Source: Bacteroidales bacterium (GTDB lineage: Bacteria > Bacteroidota > Bacteroidia > Bacteroidales > Bacteroidaceae). Taken from it: 64,000 nt of DNA. Below the pieces are notes generated by a model, which saw only the letters and a program-made list of their open reading frames with translations, made no database searches and was not told the DNA's origin. Positions 17,853-25,641 of the stretch are shown in pieces. Position 1 is the first letter of the stretch, and each line of letters starts with the position of its first letter. The stretch lies in assembly GCA_012729225.1 (NCBI GenBank), contig JAAYDO010000052.1, positions 1-64,000 of the forward strand. The letters are read 5' to 3'. Made by a program: the position numbers and the translations under genes.

Positions 17853-18557
17853 ATGTTTCTAATCGACTATAAAGACGTCAATGTCTATCAAGAGTCTCAA
17901 TTGGTGTTGCAAAACGTCAATGTGCAGATTGGAGAAGGAGAGTTTGTTTACCTCACAGGCAAAGTGGGTACAGGCAAAAGTTCTTTCATCAAGACTCTGT
18001 ATGGCGAAATCCCTATTAAAGAAGGCGATGCCAAGGTGATGGATTTTGATATGGCAACACTGAAAAGACGTCATCTGCCCGACCTTCGCAAGAAACTGGG
18101 CATTATCTTTCAGGACTTCCAGCTGCTGACTGACCGCACGGTAGATGCTAACTTGCGTTTTGTGCTCAAGGCTACAGGATGGACCAACAAGATAGAAATA
18201 AACCAGCGCATCAGCGATGTGCTCGAATTGGTGGGCATGTCCACCAAGGGCTACAAGATGCCATCCGAACTCTCAGGTGGAGAACAGCAACGCATTGTGA
18301 TTGCTCGTGCCATCCTGAATCGTCCTAAACTCATTTTGGCAGATGAGCCAACAGGCAATCTTGATGCAGAGACAAGCAGGCAGATTGTAGAACTTCTCCA
18401 ACAAATCAGCAAGGCAGGCAGTACTGTGGTGATGATTACCCACAACCTGCGTTTGCTTGATGAGTTCCCTGGTCGCCAATTCACTTGCGAGAACCACAGA
18501 TTGCAAGAGGTCACTCATCAGAAGCCTGAACAGAACATCAACGAAGAATTAGATTAA
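17853..18557 (+). CDS. ftsE: FtsE-like ABC transporter ATP-binding protein
   Basis: This is a 234-aa ABC ATPase with Walker A GKVGTGKS (residues 36-43), signature LSGGEQQR, Walker B LILADEPTGNLD and the switch His in MITHN. The NLDAETS and early FQDFQLL stretches match FtsE/LolD-type ATPases, which regulate cell-wall hydrolases or drive mechanotransmission. The start at 17853 gives MFLIDYKDV; an upstream frame overlaps hisIE and is not needed. No FtsX-like permease is next to it, since lysC follows after 20 bp. The FtsE identity is likely but not proven. Confidence 0.78.
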   Translation: MFLIDYKDVNVYQESQLVLQNVNVQIGEGEFVYLTGKVGTGKSSFIKTLYGEIPIKEGDAKVMDFDMATLKRRHLPDLRKKLGIIFQDFQLLTDRTVDANLRFVLKATGWTNKIEINQRISDVLELVGMSTKGYKMPSELSGGEQQRIVIARAILNRPKLILADEPTGNLDAETSRQIVELLQQISKAGSTVVMITHNLRLLDEFPGRQFTCENHRLQEVTHQKPEQNINEELD

Positions 18558-18577
18558 TTTTTACACATTATTATATT

Positions 18578-19894
18578 ATGAAGGTACTCAAGTTTGGCGG
18601 TACATCCGTTGGCACTCCTCAGAGAATGAAGGATGTCATAAAACTCATCACAGATGGCGAGCAAAAGATTGTTGTGCTCTCAGCCATGTCGGGAACAACC
18701 AACTCTTTGGTAGAGATTTCAGACTACCTCTACAAGAAGAATCCAGAAGGTGCAAACGAGACAATCAATGCACTCGAAAAGAAATATAAGAAGCATGTAG
18801 AAGAACTCTACACTACTGATGCCATGAAGCAGAAGACATCAGATTTCCTCAAAGGCGAATTTGATTATCTTCGTTCATTTACGAAGGGCATCTTCACCAT
18901 GTTTGAGGAGAAGATTATTGTGGCTCAAGGTGAAATCATGTCCACCAATATGGTCACGAACTACCTTATAGAACAAGGATACAACGCTACCCTTCTGCCT
19001 GCACTTGAATTCATGCGCACAGACAAGAATGCCGAGCCTGACCTCGAATATATCCGTGAGAAGATCAAGGTGCAACTTGACGAGCATCCAAACAAGGATA
19101 TCTATATCACTCAGGGCTTTATTTGCCGTAATGCTTATGGTGAGGTGGACAACCTCCAGCGTGGCGGTTCTGACTACACTGCCTCACTGATTGGTGCGGC
19201 TGTAGGTGCTACTGAAATTCAGATCTGGACAGACATTGATGGTATGCACAACAACGATCCTCGTTTTGTGGAAAAGACTTCTCCAGTCAATCATCTTCAC
19301 TTTGAGGAAGCAGCCGAGTTGGCATACTTCGGTGCGAAGATTCTTCACCCAACATGTGTGCAACCAGCCAAATATGCAGGCATACCTGTCAAACTGCTCA
19401 ACACCATGAATCCCTCTGCTCCAGGCACAGTAATCAGCAATGAGACTGAGCGTGGAAAGATCAAGGCTGTGGCTGCTAAAGACAACATCACAGCCATCAA
19501 GATTACTTCTTCCCGCATGTTGTTGGCTTATGGTTTCCTCCGCAAAGTGTTTGAAATATTCGAGACCTACAAGACATCTATTGACATGATTGCCACCTCA
19601 GAGGTAGGTGTGAGCGTGTCTATAGACAACACCAAGAACCTCGAAGCAATAGTGAATGAGTTGAAGAAGTTTGGACATGTACAGGTAGATAAGGACATGT
19701 GCATCATCTGCGTGGTAGGTGACCTCAATGCTGAAAACGTTGGTTTTGAGAGCAAGACAGCAGAAGCTCTTGCGGACATCCCTGTTCGCATGATCTCCTA
19801 CGGAGGCTCTAACCACAACATATCCTTCCTCATCTCCAACGATGACAAGAAGCATGCTTTGCAGTCACTCTCCGACCACTTGTTCAACAAATGA
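18578..19894 (+). CDS. lysC: Aspartate kinase, monofunctional
   Basis: This enzyme phosphorylates aspartate, the first step to lysine, threonine and methionine. The 438-aa protein begins MKVLKFGGTSVGT (KFGGTS signature) and has GGSDYTASLIGAA and WTDIDGMHNNDPR in the kinase domain. ACT domains follow from about residue 300 (EIFETYKTSIDMIATSEVGVS), so feedback control by an amino acid, probably lysine, is expected. No homoserine dehydrogenase domain is attached. lysA starts 15 bp downstream. Confidence 0.94.
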   Translation: MKVLKFGGTSVGTPQRMKDVIKLITDGEQKIVVLSAMSGTTNSLVEISDYLYKKNPEGANETINALEKKYKKHVEELYTTDAMKQKTSDFLKGEFDYLRSFTKGIFTMFEEKIIVAQGEIMSTNMVTNYLIEQGYNATLLPALEFMRTDKNAEPDLEYIREKIKVQLDEHPNKDIYITQGFICRNAYGEVDNLQRGGSDYTASLIGAAVGATEIQIWTDIDGMHNNDPRFVEKTSPVNHLHFEEAAELAYFGAKILHPTCVQPAKYAGIPVKLLNTMNPSAPGTVISNETERGKIKAVAAKDNITAIKITSSRMLLAYGFLRKVFEIFETYKTSIDMIATSEVGVSVSIDNTKNLEAIVNELKKFGHVQVDKDMCIICVVGDLNAENVGFESKTAEALADIPVRMISYGGSNHNISFLISNDDKKHALQSLSDHLFNK

Positions 19895-19909
19895 TGATTC
19901 GACAAGACA

Positions 19910-21070
19910 ATGGCAATAAAACTTCCTGTGGAAAGGTTTGCGGGCATCCGCACTCCTTTCTACTATTATGACACAAACATCCTGCGTCAGACACTTGATG
20001 CCATCAATCAGGAAACAAAGAAACACGACAACTATTTTGTCCACTATGCTGTCAAGGCCAATGCAAACCTCAAGGTGCTGAAGGTCATCAACGAGGCTGG
20101 ATTAGGTATCGACTGCGTATCGGGAGGTGAAATAGAGCAAGTGTTGAAGGCTGGCTTTCCTGCCAACAAGATTGTTTTTGCTGGTGTGGGCAAAAGTGAC
20201 TGGGAGATAGAGTTGGGTCTCGATAAGGACATCTTCTGCTTCAATGTAGAGAGCATTCCCGAACTTGAGGTGATCAATGAGATTGCCAATCGTAAGGGAA
20301 AAACTGCCTCTGTATGCTTCCGCATCAATCCAAATGTAGGTGCTCACACGCATGCAAATATCACCACAGGCTTAGCCGAAAACAAATTCGGAATTGCCAT
20401 GGAGGATATGAACCATGTGATTCGTCTGGCTCAGAACATGAAGAACATACGCTTCAGAGGACTGCACTTCCATATTGGTTCACAGATTCTTGAGATGGAC
20501 GATTTCATAGCACTTGCGGAACGCATCAACGAACTGCAAGACCAACTTGACCGAGAAGGCATTTCATTAGAAATCATCAATGTAGGCGGTGGACTCGGTG
20601 TAGATTATGACCATCCACAAGACAACCCTATCCCCAACTTCAAGGACTACTTTGATGTGTATGACAAATACCTCAAGCTGCGTCCAGGTCAGACCGTTCA
20701 CTTTGAACTGGGGCGTGCCATCGTGGCACAATGTGGCGCACTCATCACAAAAGTAAACTATGTGAAAGAGGCACACGTCAAGAAGTTTGTGATTGTAGAT
20801 GCAGGTTTCACTGATTTGATTCGTCCTGCTCTCTACGATGCTCATCACTGCACACTCAACCTCACCACCACAAATACAGAAGAAGAAATCTACGATGTGG
20901 TAGGTCCTATCTGTGAGTCGAGCGATGTGTTCGACAAGGATCTCCGACTGCCCAAAACACAAAGAGGAGACCTCATTGCCATGCTCTCTGCTGGTGCTTA
21001 TGGAGAAATCATGGCATCAGGATATAATTGCAGAAGATTGCCAGAGGGTTATGTGAGCGAAGATTTGTAA
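19910..21070 (+). CDS. lysA: Diaminopimelate decarboxylase
   Basis: This PLP enzyme converts meso-diaminopimelate to lysine, the last step of the pathway. The 386-aa fold type III protein has the PLP lysine at residue 49 (HYAVKANAN), the glycine loop VGGGLGVDYD, and the C-terminal GPICESSDVFDKD with the active-site Cys, then AGAYG. It is the last gene of the his-lys run and is followed by a strong hairpin terminator at 21091. Confidence 0.95.
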   Translation: MAIKLPVERFAGIRTPFYYYDTNILRQTLDAINQETKKHDNYFVHYAVKANANLKVLKVINEAGLGIDCVSGGEIEQVLKAGFPANKIVFAGVGKSDWEIELGLDKDIFCFNVESIPELEVINEIANRKGKTASVCFRINPNVGAHTHANITTGLAENKFGIAMEDMNHVIRLAQNMKNIRFRGLHFHIGSQILEMDDFIALAERINELQDQLDREGISLEIINVGGGLGVDYDHPQDNPIPNFKDYFDVYDKYLKLRPGQTVHFELGRAIVAQCGALITKVNYVKEAHVKKFVIVDAGFTDLIRPALYDAHHCTLNLTTTNTEEEIYDVVGPICESSDVFDKDLRLPKTQRGDLIAMLSAGAYGEIMASGYNCRRLPEGYVSEDL

Positions 21071-21090
21071 CAAACACACACATTATAGAT

Positions 21091-21134
21091 GAAGAAGAAA
21101 GAGATGCTTTTCCCATCTCTTTCTTCTTCTTTTA
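21091..21134 (+). terminator. Strong terminator of the his-lys operon
   Basis: A perfect 16-bp stem (GAAGAAGAAAGAGATG at 21091-21106, complement at 21114-21129) with a 7-nt loop is followed by TTTT. It lies 20 bp after the lysA stop and marks the left border of the accessory island. Confidence 0.85.
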
Positions 21135-21208
21135 TGTAAATATCCAGCAAGTGCTCATTCTTCTGCTAATCACATCCTTTAATATTGCAACAGACACTTT
21201 TTCATCAT

Positions 21209-22009
21209 CTATCGTATTTTTGATTCTAATATTTCAACTATTTTCTTACCTCTCTTCACGATGAAAGGCTCACAGAAATCAATATAACGAATCACATGAT
21301 CAAGGTAAGCTTCTCTTGTAAGACTACTATTCCAGTAATAGACAACATCAAAAAGGCGTTTTGGACACCCCGTTTCATCAATGCAATCATCAAGTAATAA
21401 TTTACTTAACAACAAATTAAAGCCGTCTTCACCGTGGTAAGGTTCAAAGTCCTCTTTATTTAATTCCATGAGTTGAAGAAATATTTCATTTTCTATCTTT
21501 TGTGGATTGGTCAAATAGTCATAGAGTGAATTTATGAATTGGTCTATATAGTCTCTCCACTTATAATATGATCCACGGAATGTGTTCAAAGAATTCCTAC
21601 CGATATAAGCATTGGGTAATACAACAAAATTGCCTATAGTATGATAAAGAGATCGAAACCTTGTTACCCTCTGAAGCATTTTTTCATCCGGCTCAAAGTG
21701 ATTGAGTCCCAAGAATCCCCCTTCTTCCACTGGCTTTCCAAAAGTGGTGTTGAAGGTATTAATGGTATCACCTCGATACTTCCAATCTCCAAGTGTATCA
21801 TAATTCATGTTTTTCCATACACCTTCAAATACCAAAGCATAGATTGCTCTGGATATATTCGTGTTATCGCAGTCAAAAGAACTACCATTACAGGACCCAT
21901 ATTTTCTGTCACCTTGCAACTGGGCAATATCGAAACTAACAAGTTTGTTTATATTGCCTTGTAGCTTTTCATCCACAAAATCATTAATGAGACTAACAGG
22001 ATTAATCAT
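21209..22009 (-). CDS. Unknown protein, AT-rich, DUF6994-like motif
   Basis: This is a 266-aa soluble protein I cannot assign with confidence. A central stretch, FRSLYHTIGNFVVLPN (about residues 118-133), resembles the TIGN-hydrophobic-P motif I associate with DUF6994 proteins and, more distantly, with the C-terminal part of GmrSD-type nucleases. No HNH residues are clear. The C-terminal third is charged and helical. Codon use is visibly richer in A/T than in the neighbouring his-lys genes, which suggests horizontal acquisition. It is convergent with lysA. Confidence 0.6.
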   Translation of the reverse strand: MINPVSLINDFVDEKLQGNINKLVSFDIAQLQGDRKYGSCNGSSFDCDNTNISRAIYALVFEGVWKNMNYDTLGDWKYRGDTINTFNTTFGKPVEEGGFLGLNHFEPDEKMLQRVTRFRSLYHTIGNFVVLPNAYIGRNSLNTFRGSYYKWRDYIDQFINSLYDYLTNPQKIENEIFLQLMELNKEDFEPYHGEDGFNLLLSKLLLDDCIDETGCPKRLFDVVYYWNSSLTREAYLDHVIRYIDFCEPFIVKRGKKIVEILESKIR

Positions 22010-22013
22010 ATCG

Positions 22014-22175
22014 TTATTCTTTTATTGTCCATGTCAAGCAATTTAATAAACCTAATGAATGAACCATTCCATTTCCTACAATAATTGGTGTCATATCCGC
22101 ACCAACCATACATCTATTATATTCTGTGCCGTATTGAACACTTTTGAGTGCAACCTGATGCTTGTCATCTTTCAC
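22014..22175 (-). CDS. Possible small protein or gene remnant, 53 aa
   Basis: A GTG-initiated frame gives a 53-aa peptide with well-formed stretches (SVQYGTEYNRCMVGADMTP, IIVGNGMVHSLGLLNC). Its stop lies 4 bp before the ATG of the 266-aa gene, a spacing typical of coupled genes. The frame extends upstream to a TTG at 22226 that would add a hydrophobic N-terminus. It could be a real small partner or the tail of a decayed gene. No family was recognised. Confidence 0.35.
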   Translation of the reverse strand: MKDDKHQVALKSVQYGTEYNRCMVGADMTPIIVGNGMVHSLGLLNCLTWTIKE

Positions 22176-22229
22176 CCTTAGGCGAAGATGGCAAGATAAG
22201 GCTGAAATGAAAAAGAAAATCCGCAAGGG

Positions 22230-23195
22230 TCAATTAAGCCATGGAATCACAGATCTTATCATCTTCTTTCCGAAAAGACCTTTGGAATCATCATCAGTGA
22301 GTTCGCTCTCAATGGTGACTGACGATTGCATCAGATGGTCAAGAAGTCCCTTTTCCACGTATCTCTCCCGAACGAAGTTCATTCTTTGAGCATTGCCATG
22401 AGTGATGGCATATAATTTAGACAATGTGGCATCATTCAAGGTTTGATCTGATTGGAGAAAATAGTTGCTTACTTCTGTCTCACCAAATCGCATGACTGCA
22501 TGGGAGGCACATCTGATATTAGAATCTCTGAACAGACCTTTTATCTTATCCCAATTGCCAGAGAACACATATCTGGCATGGTCAAAATAGATGGAGTCAA
22601 AAATCTTCTGCACACCTCCGAAAAGTTCTGATGGAATATGGTCAAAACCGTCGAAGACGAAATATAAGGGCTGATCCATCAGACGAAAACGACGAAGAAT
22701 GTCACAATAGATACTGGTCAGCCTTTCAACTCGTAGTGGTGATGGAGCGTAACCAGTCCTTTTCCCATACAAGAACCAGCATAGTTGATTCAGCAGGTCA
22801 TGTTCCATCACCTCCGGATTCAAGCGTCCTCTCTCCATTCCATTATAAAAATAGCTCACGCAGTTCTCAGAGTGACAATCCACAAACTGAGCCAGCAAGG
22901 TAGTGAGTCCCACACCTTTTTCGCCTGTGAAACATATCACATGATTTCGTTCCAGTTGCTCTTCGGCATCGGCTATATCTCCCCTTCGGCTCATCTCGTT
23001 CTCCGCAGGAAAAGGAAAGGTGGAACTGTAATATTTCATGTTCACCACACATGGCGCATCCGTTTCTATGCGCTGGGGATACACATACTGGAGCATGGAT
23101 GGCTGATTGAGAAAGATGTTTTGTATGGAATAGGTGGCATTAGGCAGTATCTGATTCTTACCGCCCTTGATGTCTATATTCATATCGTTTGGCAT
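22230..23195 (-). CDS. STAND-like NTPase with N-terminal GGxNQILPNAT motif
   Basis: This is an approximately 320-aa P-loop NTPase. From ATG 23183 it begins with MNIDIKGGKNQILPNAT, a motif shared with the next gene upstream; ATG 23195 adds four residues. The P-loop is GEKGVGLTT (residues 87-95), with Leu where the Walker A Lys should be. Walker B is LYFVFDGFDHI (DGFD at 178-181), as in NACHT/STAND proteins, and a sensor-like YVFSGN follows. The protein stops soon after the NTPase core and has no repeat sensor domain, so it may be a short member or truncated. An open frame upstream of 23195 only translates the repeat array. Confidence 0.72.
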   Translation of the reverse strand: MPNDMNIDIKGGKNQILPNATYSIQNIFLNQPSMLQYVYPQRIETDAPCVVNMKYYSSTFPFPAENEMSRRGDIADAEEQLERNHVICFTGEKGVGLTTLLAQFVDCHSENCVSYFYNGMERGRLNPEVMEHDLLNQLCWFLYGKRTGYAPSPLRVERLTSIYCDILRRFRLMDQPLYFVFDGFDHIPSELFGGVQKIFDSIYFDHARYVFSGNWDKIKGLFRDSNIRCASHAVMRFGETEVSNYFLQSDQTLNDATLSKLYAITHGNAQRMNFVRERYVEKGLLDHLMQSSVTIESELTDDDSKGLFGKKMIRSVIPWLN

Positions 23196-23212
23196 AGGTA
23201 ATATTAGATTGA

Positions 23213-23300
23213 AAAACGAACAATGCTTCATTGACCAACGAACAATGCTTCGATGGTTGATGAACAATGCTTCGATAGCCAACGAAGCATTGTTCGTTTT
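23213..23300. repeat. 22-bp repeat array, locus B, forming a terminator-like hairpin
   Basis: Read on the minus strand, four units of 22 bp begin GAACAATGCTTC, GAAGCATTGTTC, GAAGCATTGTTC and GAAGCATTGTTC; the first core is the inverse of the others while its spacer (GTTGG) stays in register. The outer units pair perfectly over 17 bp (23213-23229 with 23284-23300), and the minus strand then runs into T residues. The array fills the gap between the two paired genes, so it may attenuate transcription from one to the other. Confidence 0.8.
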
Positions 23301-23317
23301 GGGTTGCAACAGAGTGG

Positions 23318-23740
23318 TTATTTCTTAAGAGGTTTGTACTTGGCTAAAGCATCATTGATGCGGGCACGGACATTGGAGACAGAAGTGCCTTTTTCCAGTT
23401 TGGGAGCATGCGTCAGCAGGAGGCTGATGAAGCGTTCCTTCACTGCATCTTCTTTTGTCACTTTAGGCTCTTGCTCCACCATCTTAATGACAATCATGGC
23501 AAGTTCGGTGGCTGAGGTGCAGGTTGCCAACTGGGCAAGATAGCCCTTGAGGTTTTCCACATTATTTATATATAAGGCGAGCGGATGCTCTTCTGTGGAG
23601 GATGAACAGGAGGGATAGCCCTTGAGCATCTTCCGAGCAAGTTCGTCTCCATAGAAATGTTGTTCTGCCTTGGTGGCATTGGGAAGAATCTGGTTGTTTC
23701 CACCAGAAATGTTGAAAATGATTTGAGTCTTTTCTTCCAT
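23318..23740 (-). CDS. Small protein with shared N-terminal motif, putative effector or adaptor
   Basis: This is a 140-aa protein of unknown function. The start at ATG 23740 gives MEEKTQIIFNISGG; the frame extends 13 codons further without need. Residues 10-23 (NISGGNNQILPNAT) match residues 4-17 of the neighbouring NTPase, followed by KAEQHFYGDELARKML. The rest is predicted helical (for example LAMIVIKMVEQEPKV and ARINDALAKYKPLKK), with no enzyme motif. The two genes share a strand, with the repeat array between them. The shared motif suggests physical coupling of the products. Confidence 0.65.
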   Translation of the reverse strand: MEEKTQIIFNISGGNNQILPNATKAEQHFYGDELARKMLKGYPSCSSSTEEHPLALYINNVENLKGYLAQLATCTSATELAMIVIKMVEQEPKVTKEDAVKERFISLLLTHAPKLEKGTSVSNVRARINDALAKYKPLKK

Positions 23741-23844
23741 TGTGAATGAATATGTTTTAGGTTGATAATGAATGAGCAATCAATAGATCACGAACGGATT
23801 ATAAACGCTTATGAACGCATTTGCAAAGAGAAGCCGCCATGTTG

Positions 23845-23852
23845 TACCTTCG
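23845..23852 (+). promoter_or_regulatory. Possible -7 box for HU-like gene
   Basis: TACCTTCG differs from TAnnTTTG at one base and is preceded by TTTG at 23820-23823 with a spacer of about 21 bp. It would give a 5' leader of roughly 130 nt before the HU-like gene, long for this genome. Confidence 0.35.
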
Positions 23853-23992
23853 CATCGTCAAAAGTCAATGACGAGTCGGGATGTGTTGATTGGCAGTTTC
23901 GAAACCAGGCCTGATGCCAAGCGACAACAAGGACTTCCGAAGTGATGATGACAATTCAACGATTTATTCATTAATAAAAAAAAGTTTTAATT

Positions 23993-24574
23993 ATGATTAA
24001 TTACAGCGTTTTTTTGATGAAGAACATTCAGAAACCTGATGAACCTAAAAGGGCATTTGCCAAGAATCAGGTGAATGAGGTATGGTCTTTCGACAAGTTT
24101 GTGAAACACATTTCAGACCACAATGGCGTATATACATGTGGCACGGTCAAGGGTGTGATTGCCGACATGTGTGACTGCCTGGTGGAGCAATTGCTCAACG
24201 GCAACAAGATTCAGATGGGTGAACTGGGCGACTTTAGTTTGTCCCTCAAGAGTGAGGGTGCTGACTCTATGACGAACTTTACGGTTAGGAACATCAAGGA
24301 GGTGAAGATTATTTTCTCTCCAGGCAAGGACTTCGAGAATCTGGTGAACCGTACTGAATTCAACATGGTGGCAAGCCGTGTGGCTCAATCTGCCACTCTC
24401 AAGGCCGAGAAGACAGGGTTGAAGACCGTGGATCTTGAATCCGTCAAGAAATCTCCCACTCCAAAACCATCTACAGAAGGTTCTGACTCTGGCGAATCTA
24501 CTGGTGGCGGAACAGCAACAGGTAGCAACACGGGTGGCGGATCTGATGATGGCGAAGAGATGGAACACAACTAA
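23993..24574 (+). CDS. HU-like DNA-binding protein with low-complexity tail
   Basis: This is a 193-aa protein of the Bacteroidota HU/IHF-like family. Residues 1-125 or so resemble the HU fold, with helices (FDKFVKHISDHNGVYTCGTV, IADMCDCLVEQLLNG) then the beta core LGDFSLSLKSEGADS. The C-terminal 50 residues are a Pro/Gly/Ser/Thr-rich tail ending in acidic residues (GGGSDDGEEMEHN). Such genes in Bacteroidota are commonly followed by a smalltalk peptide and an amidase, as here. A nucleoid or regulatory role is inferred only. Confidence 0.85.
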   Translation: MINYSVFLMKNIQKPDEPKRAFAKNQVNEVWSFDKFVKHISDHNGVYTCGTVKGVIADMCDCLVEQLLNGNKIQMGELGDFSLSLKSEGADSMTNFTVRNIKEVKIIFSPGKDFENLVNRTEFNMVASRVAQSATLKAEKTGLKTVDLESVKKSPTPKPSTEGSDSGESTGGGTATGSNTGGGSDDGEEMEHN

Positions 24575-24598
24575 GCGATTGGAGGTCTGGTGAAGAGT

Positions 24599-24685
24599 GA
24601 ATCATGAAAGTAGAGATGCCAGGAATGCCAAAGGCTTACTGAATGAATTTGCTTATAGCCCTGAGTGCATTCTCTTTCATGATTC
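24599..24685. other. 87-nt stem-loop between HU-like and smalltalk genes
   Basis: GAATCATGAAAG (24599-24610) is the exact inverse complement of CTTTCATGATTC (24674-24685); one G-C and one G-U pair extend the stem outward to 14 bp. The loop of about 63 nt can fold further. It occupies most of the 170-bp gap between the two genes and could be an mRNA-processing or attenuation element. Confidence 0.45.
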
Positions 24686-24744
24686 GCGATTCCAGCCTTT
24701 CTGTTGATTTTCAATTATTATTTCATATTTAATCTCTATAACTT

Positions 24745-24867
24745 ATGGTACTTGGTCAAACAAACAACAAGATTTCGTGGACGAAAGTCCTTCATGTAGT
24801 GGTTCAGGCGGTCATCGCCGCCCTTACTGCTCTGGGTGTCAGCAGTTGCTACTCCCCTATTCTCTAA
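24745..24867 (+). CDS. Smalltalk family small protein, 40 aa
   Basis: This is a 40-aa peptide starting at ATG 24745. It has a polar start with Trp-Thr-Lys, a hydrophobic segment (VLHVVVQAVIAALTALGV) and a Cys shortly after (SSCYSPIL), resembling a short lipoprotein-like or membrane peptide. Length, the ALTALGVSSC ending and its place between an HU-like gene and an amidase match what NCBI annotation calls smalltalk protein in Bacteroidota. Its function is unknown. Confidence 0.8.
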   Translation: MVLGQTNNKISWTKVLHVVVQAVIAALTALGVSSCYSPIL

Positions 24868-24944
24868 CATGCAGATTTGTGAAGCAGTCCAGTGCAGCAG
24901 GTGGATGTTGTGCTGGTCTGCTGAACAAAAAGATGTTCTCTGAT

Positions 24945-24956
24945 ATACTATAGTAT
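24945..24956. promoter_or_regulatory. Perfect 12-bp palindrome before amidase gene
   Basis: ATACTATAGTAT lies 18 bp upstream of the likely amidase start. It could be an operator, but it is AT-rich and short, so chance is possible. Confidence 0.25.
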
Positions 24957-24974
24957 TGTCTAAAAGTGTGTGAT

Positions 24975-25445
24975 ATGTATATGCTGGAAAAAGATGTGAA
25001 ATACATTGTATTGCACTGCTCTGCAACCAGAAGCAATCAAGCCTACACGGTGGAGCAACTGACCCGTGACCATCAGGCTCGTGGCTTCCGCACGGTCGGC
25101 TATCACTTCTATATTCGTCAGGATGGAAGCGTGACCCAACATCGTAAACTTCTGGAGGCAGGTGCTCATGCAATGGGCTATAATCATTGCTCTATCGGTA
25201 TCTGCTATGAAGGTGGACTGGATGTGAACGGCAATCCTTGTGACACTCGCACGGAGGCTCAAAAGAGAGGTTTGCTCGATCTCTTCATCATCCTGTCAAA
25301 GATGTTTCCCGAAGCAAAGGTGGTAGGCCACTGTGAGTTGCCTCATGTTCACAAGGCATGTCCCTGCATCGACATGGAAACATGGCGCAAGGAACTGGCA
25401 GCACATGTGAAGCATTTCAAGTTTGCAAAAGACTGTTGCCGCTAA
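24975..25445 (+). CDS. N-acetylmuramoyl-L-alanine amidase (Amidase_2)
   Basis: This zinc amidase of about 156 aa cleaves the bond between muramic acid and the stem peptide. Zinc ligands are His14 (IVLHCSAT), the His in VGHCELP and the Cys in KACPCID; the catalytic Tyr is in GYHFYIRQDG. The fold and length match T7-lysozyme-like amidases. No signal peptide is visible, so export or a phage-like role is open. ATG 24975 is chosen over a GTG three codons upstream. It is the third member of the HU-like/smalltalk/amidase trio. Confidence 0.88.
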   Translation: MYMLEKDVKYIVLHCSATRSNQAYTVEQLTRDHQARGFRTVGYHFYIRQDGSVTQHRKLLEAGAHAMGYNHCSIGICYEGGLDVNGNPCDTRTEAQKRGLLDLFIILSKMFPEAKVVGHCELPHVHKACPCIDMETWRKELAAHVKHFKFAKDCCR

Positions 25446-25458
25446 GTAATCCTGCAGA

Positions 25459-25480
25459 CTCTGCAATGGTTGTTGCAGAG
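25459..25480 (+). terminator. Hairpin after amidase gene
   Basis: CTCTGCAA (25459-25466) pairs with TTGCAGAG (25473-25480) over 6 nt, 13 bp after the amidase stop. There is no T run. It may be a weak terminator or 3' stabiliser. Confidence 0.35.
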
Positions 25481-25612
25481 AAGGAACAGGATAAGCCGAT
25501 GTGTTCAGACCTGAAGAACAAGGCGAAGTATGTGTATTATAGATGTAAGGCATCAGGCTTCATAGATGAGAAACTGTGCACATCACAGATGCAAGAAGCA
25601 ATGCTTCATGAA

Positions 25613-25641
25613 AAGAGGCGGGTCATGATGACCCGCCTCTT
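25613..25641. terminator. Bidirectional terminator hairpin
   Basis: A perfect inverted repeat with 14-bp arms around one central base (AAGAGGCGGGTCAT and its complement) is GC-rich in the middle. It lies between the convergent amidase and oadB genes and probably terminates both. It marks the right border of the accessory island. Confidence 0.75.

Noticed and set aside
23196..23309. N-terminal extension of the STAND-like NTPase to codon 23309
   Set aside because: The extra 38 residues are simply the translated 22-bp repeat array; ATG 23195 or 23183 directly precedes the conserved motif.
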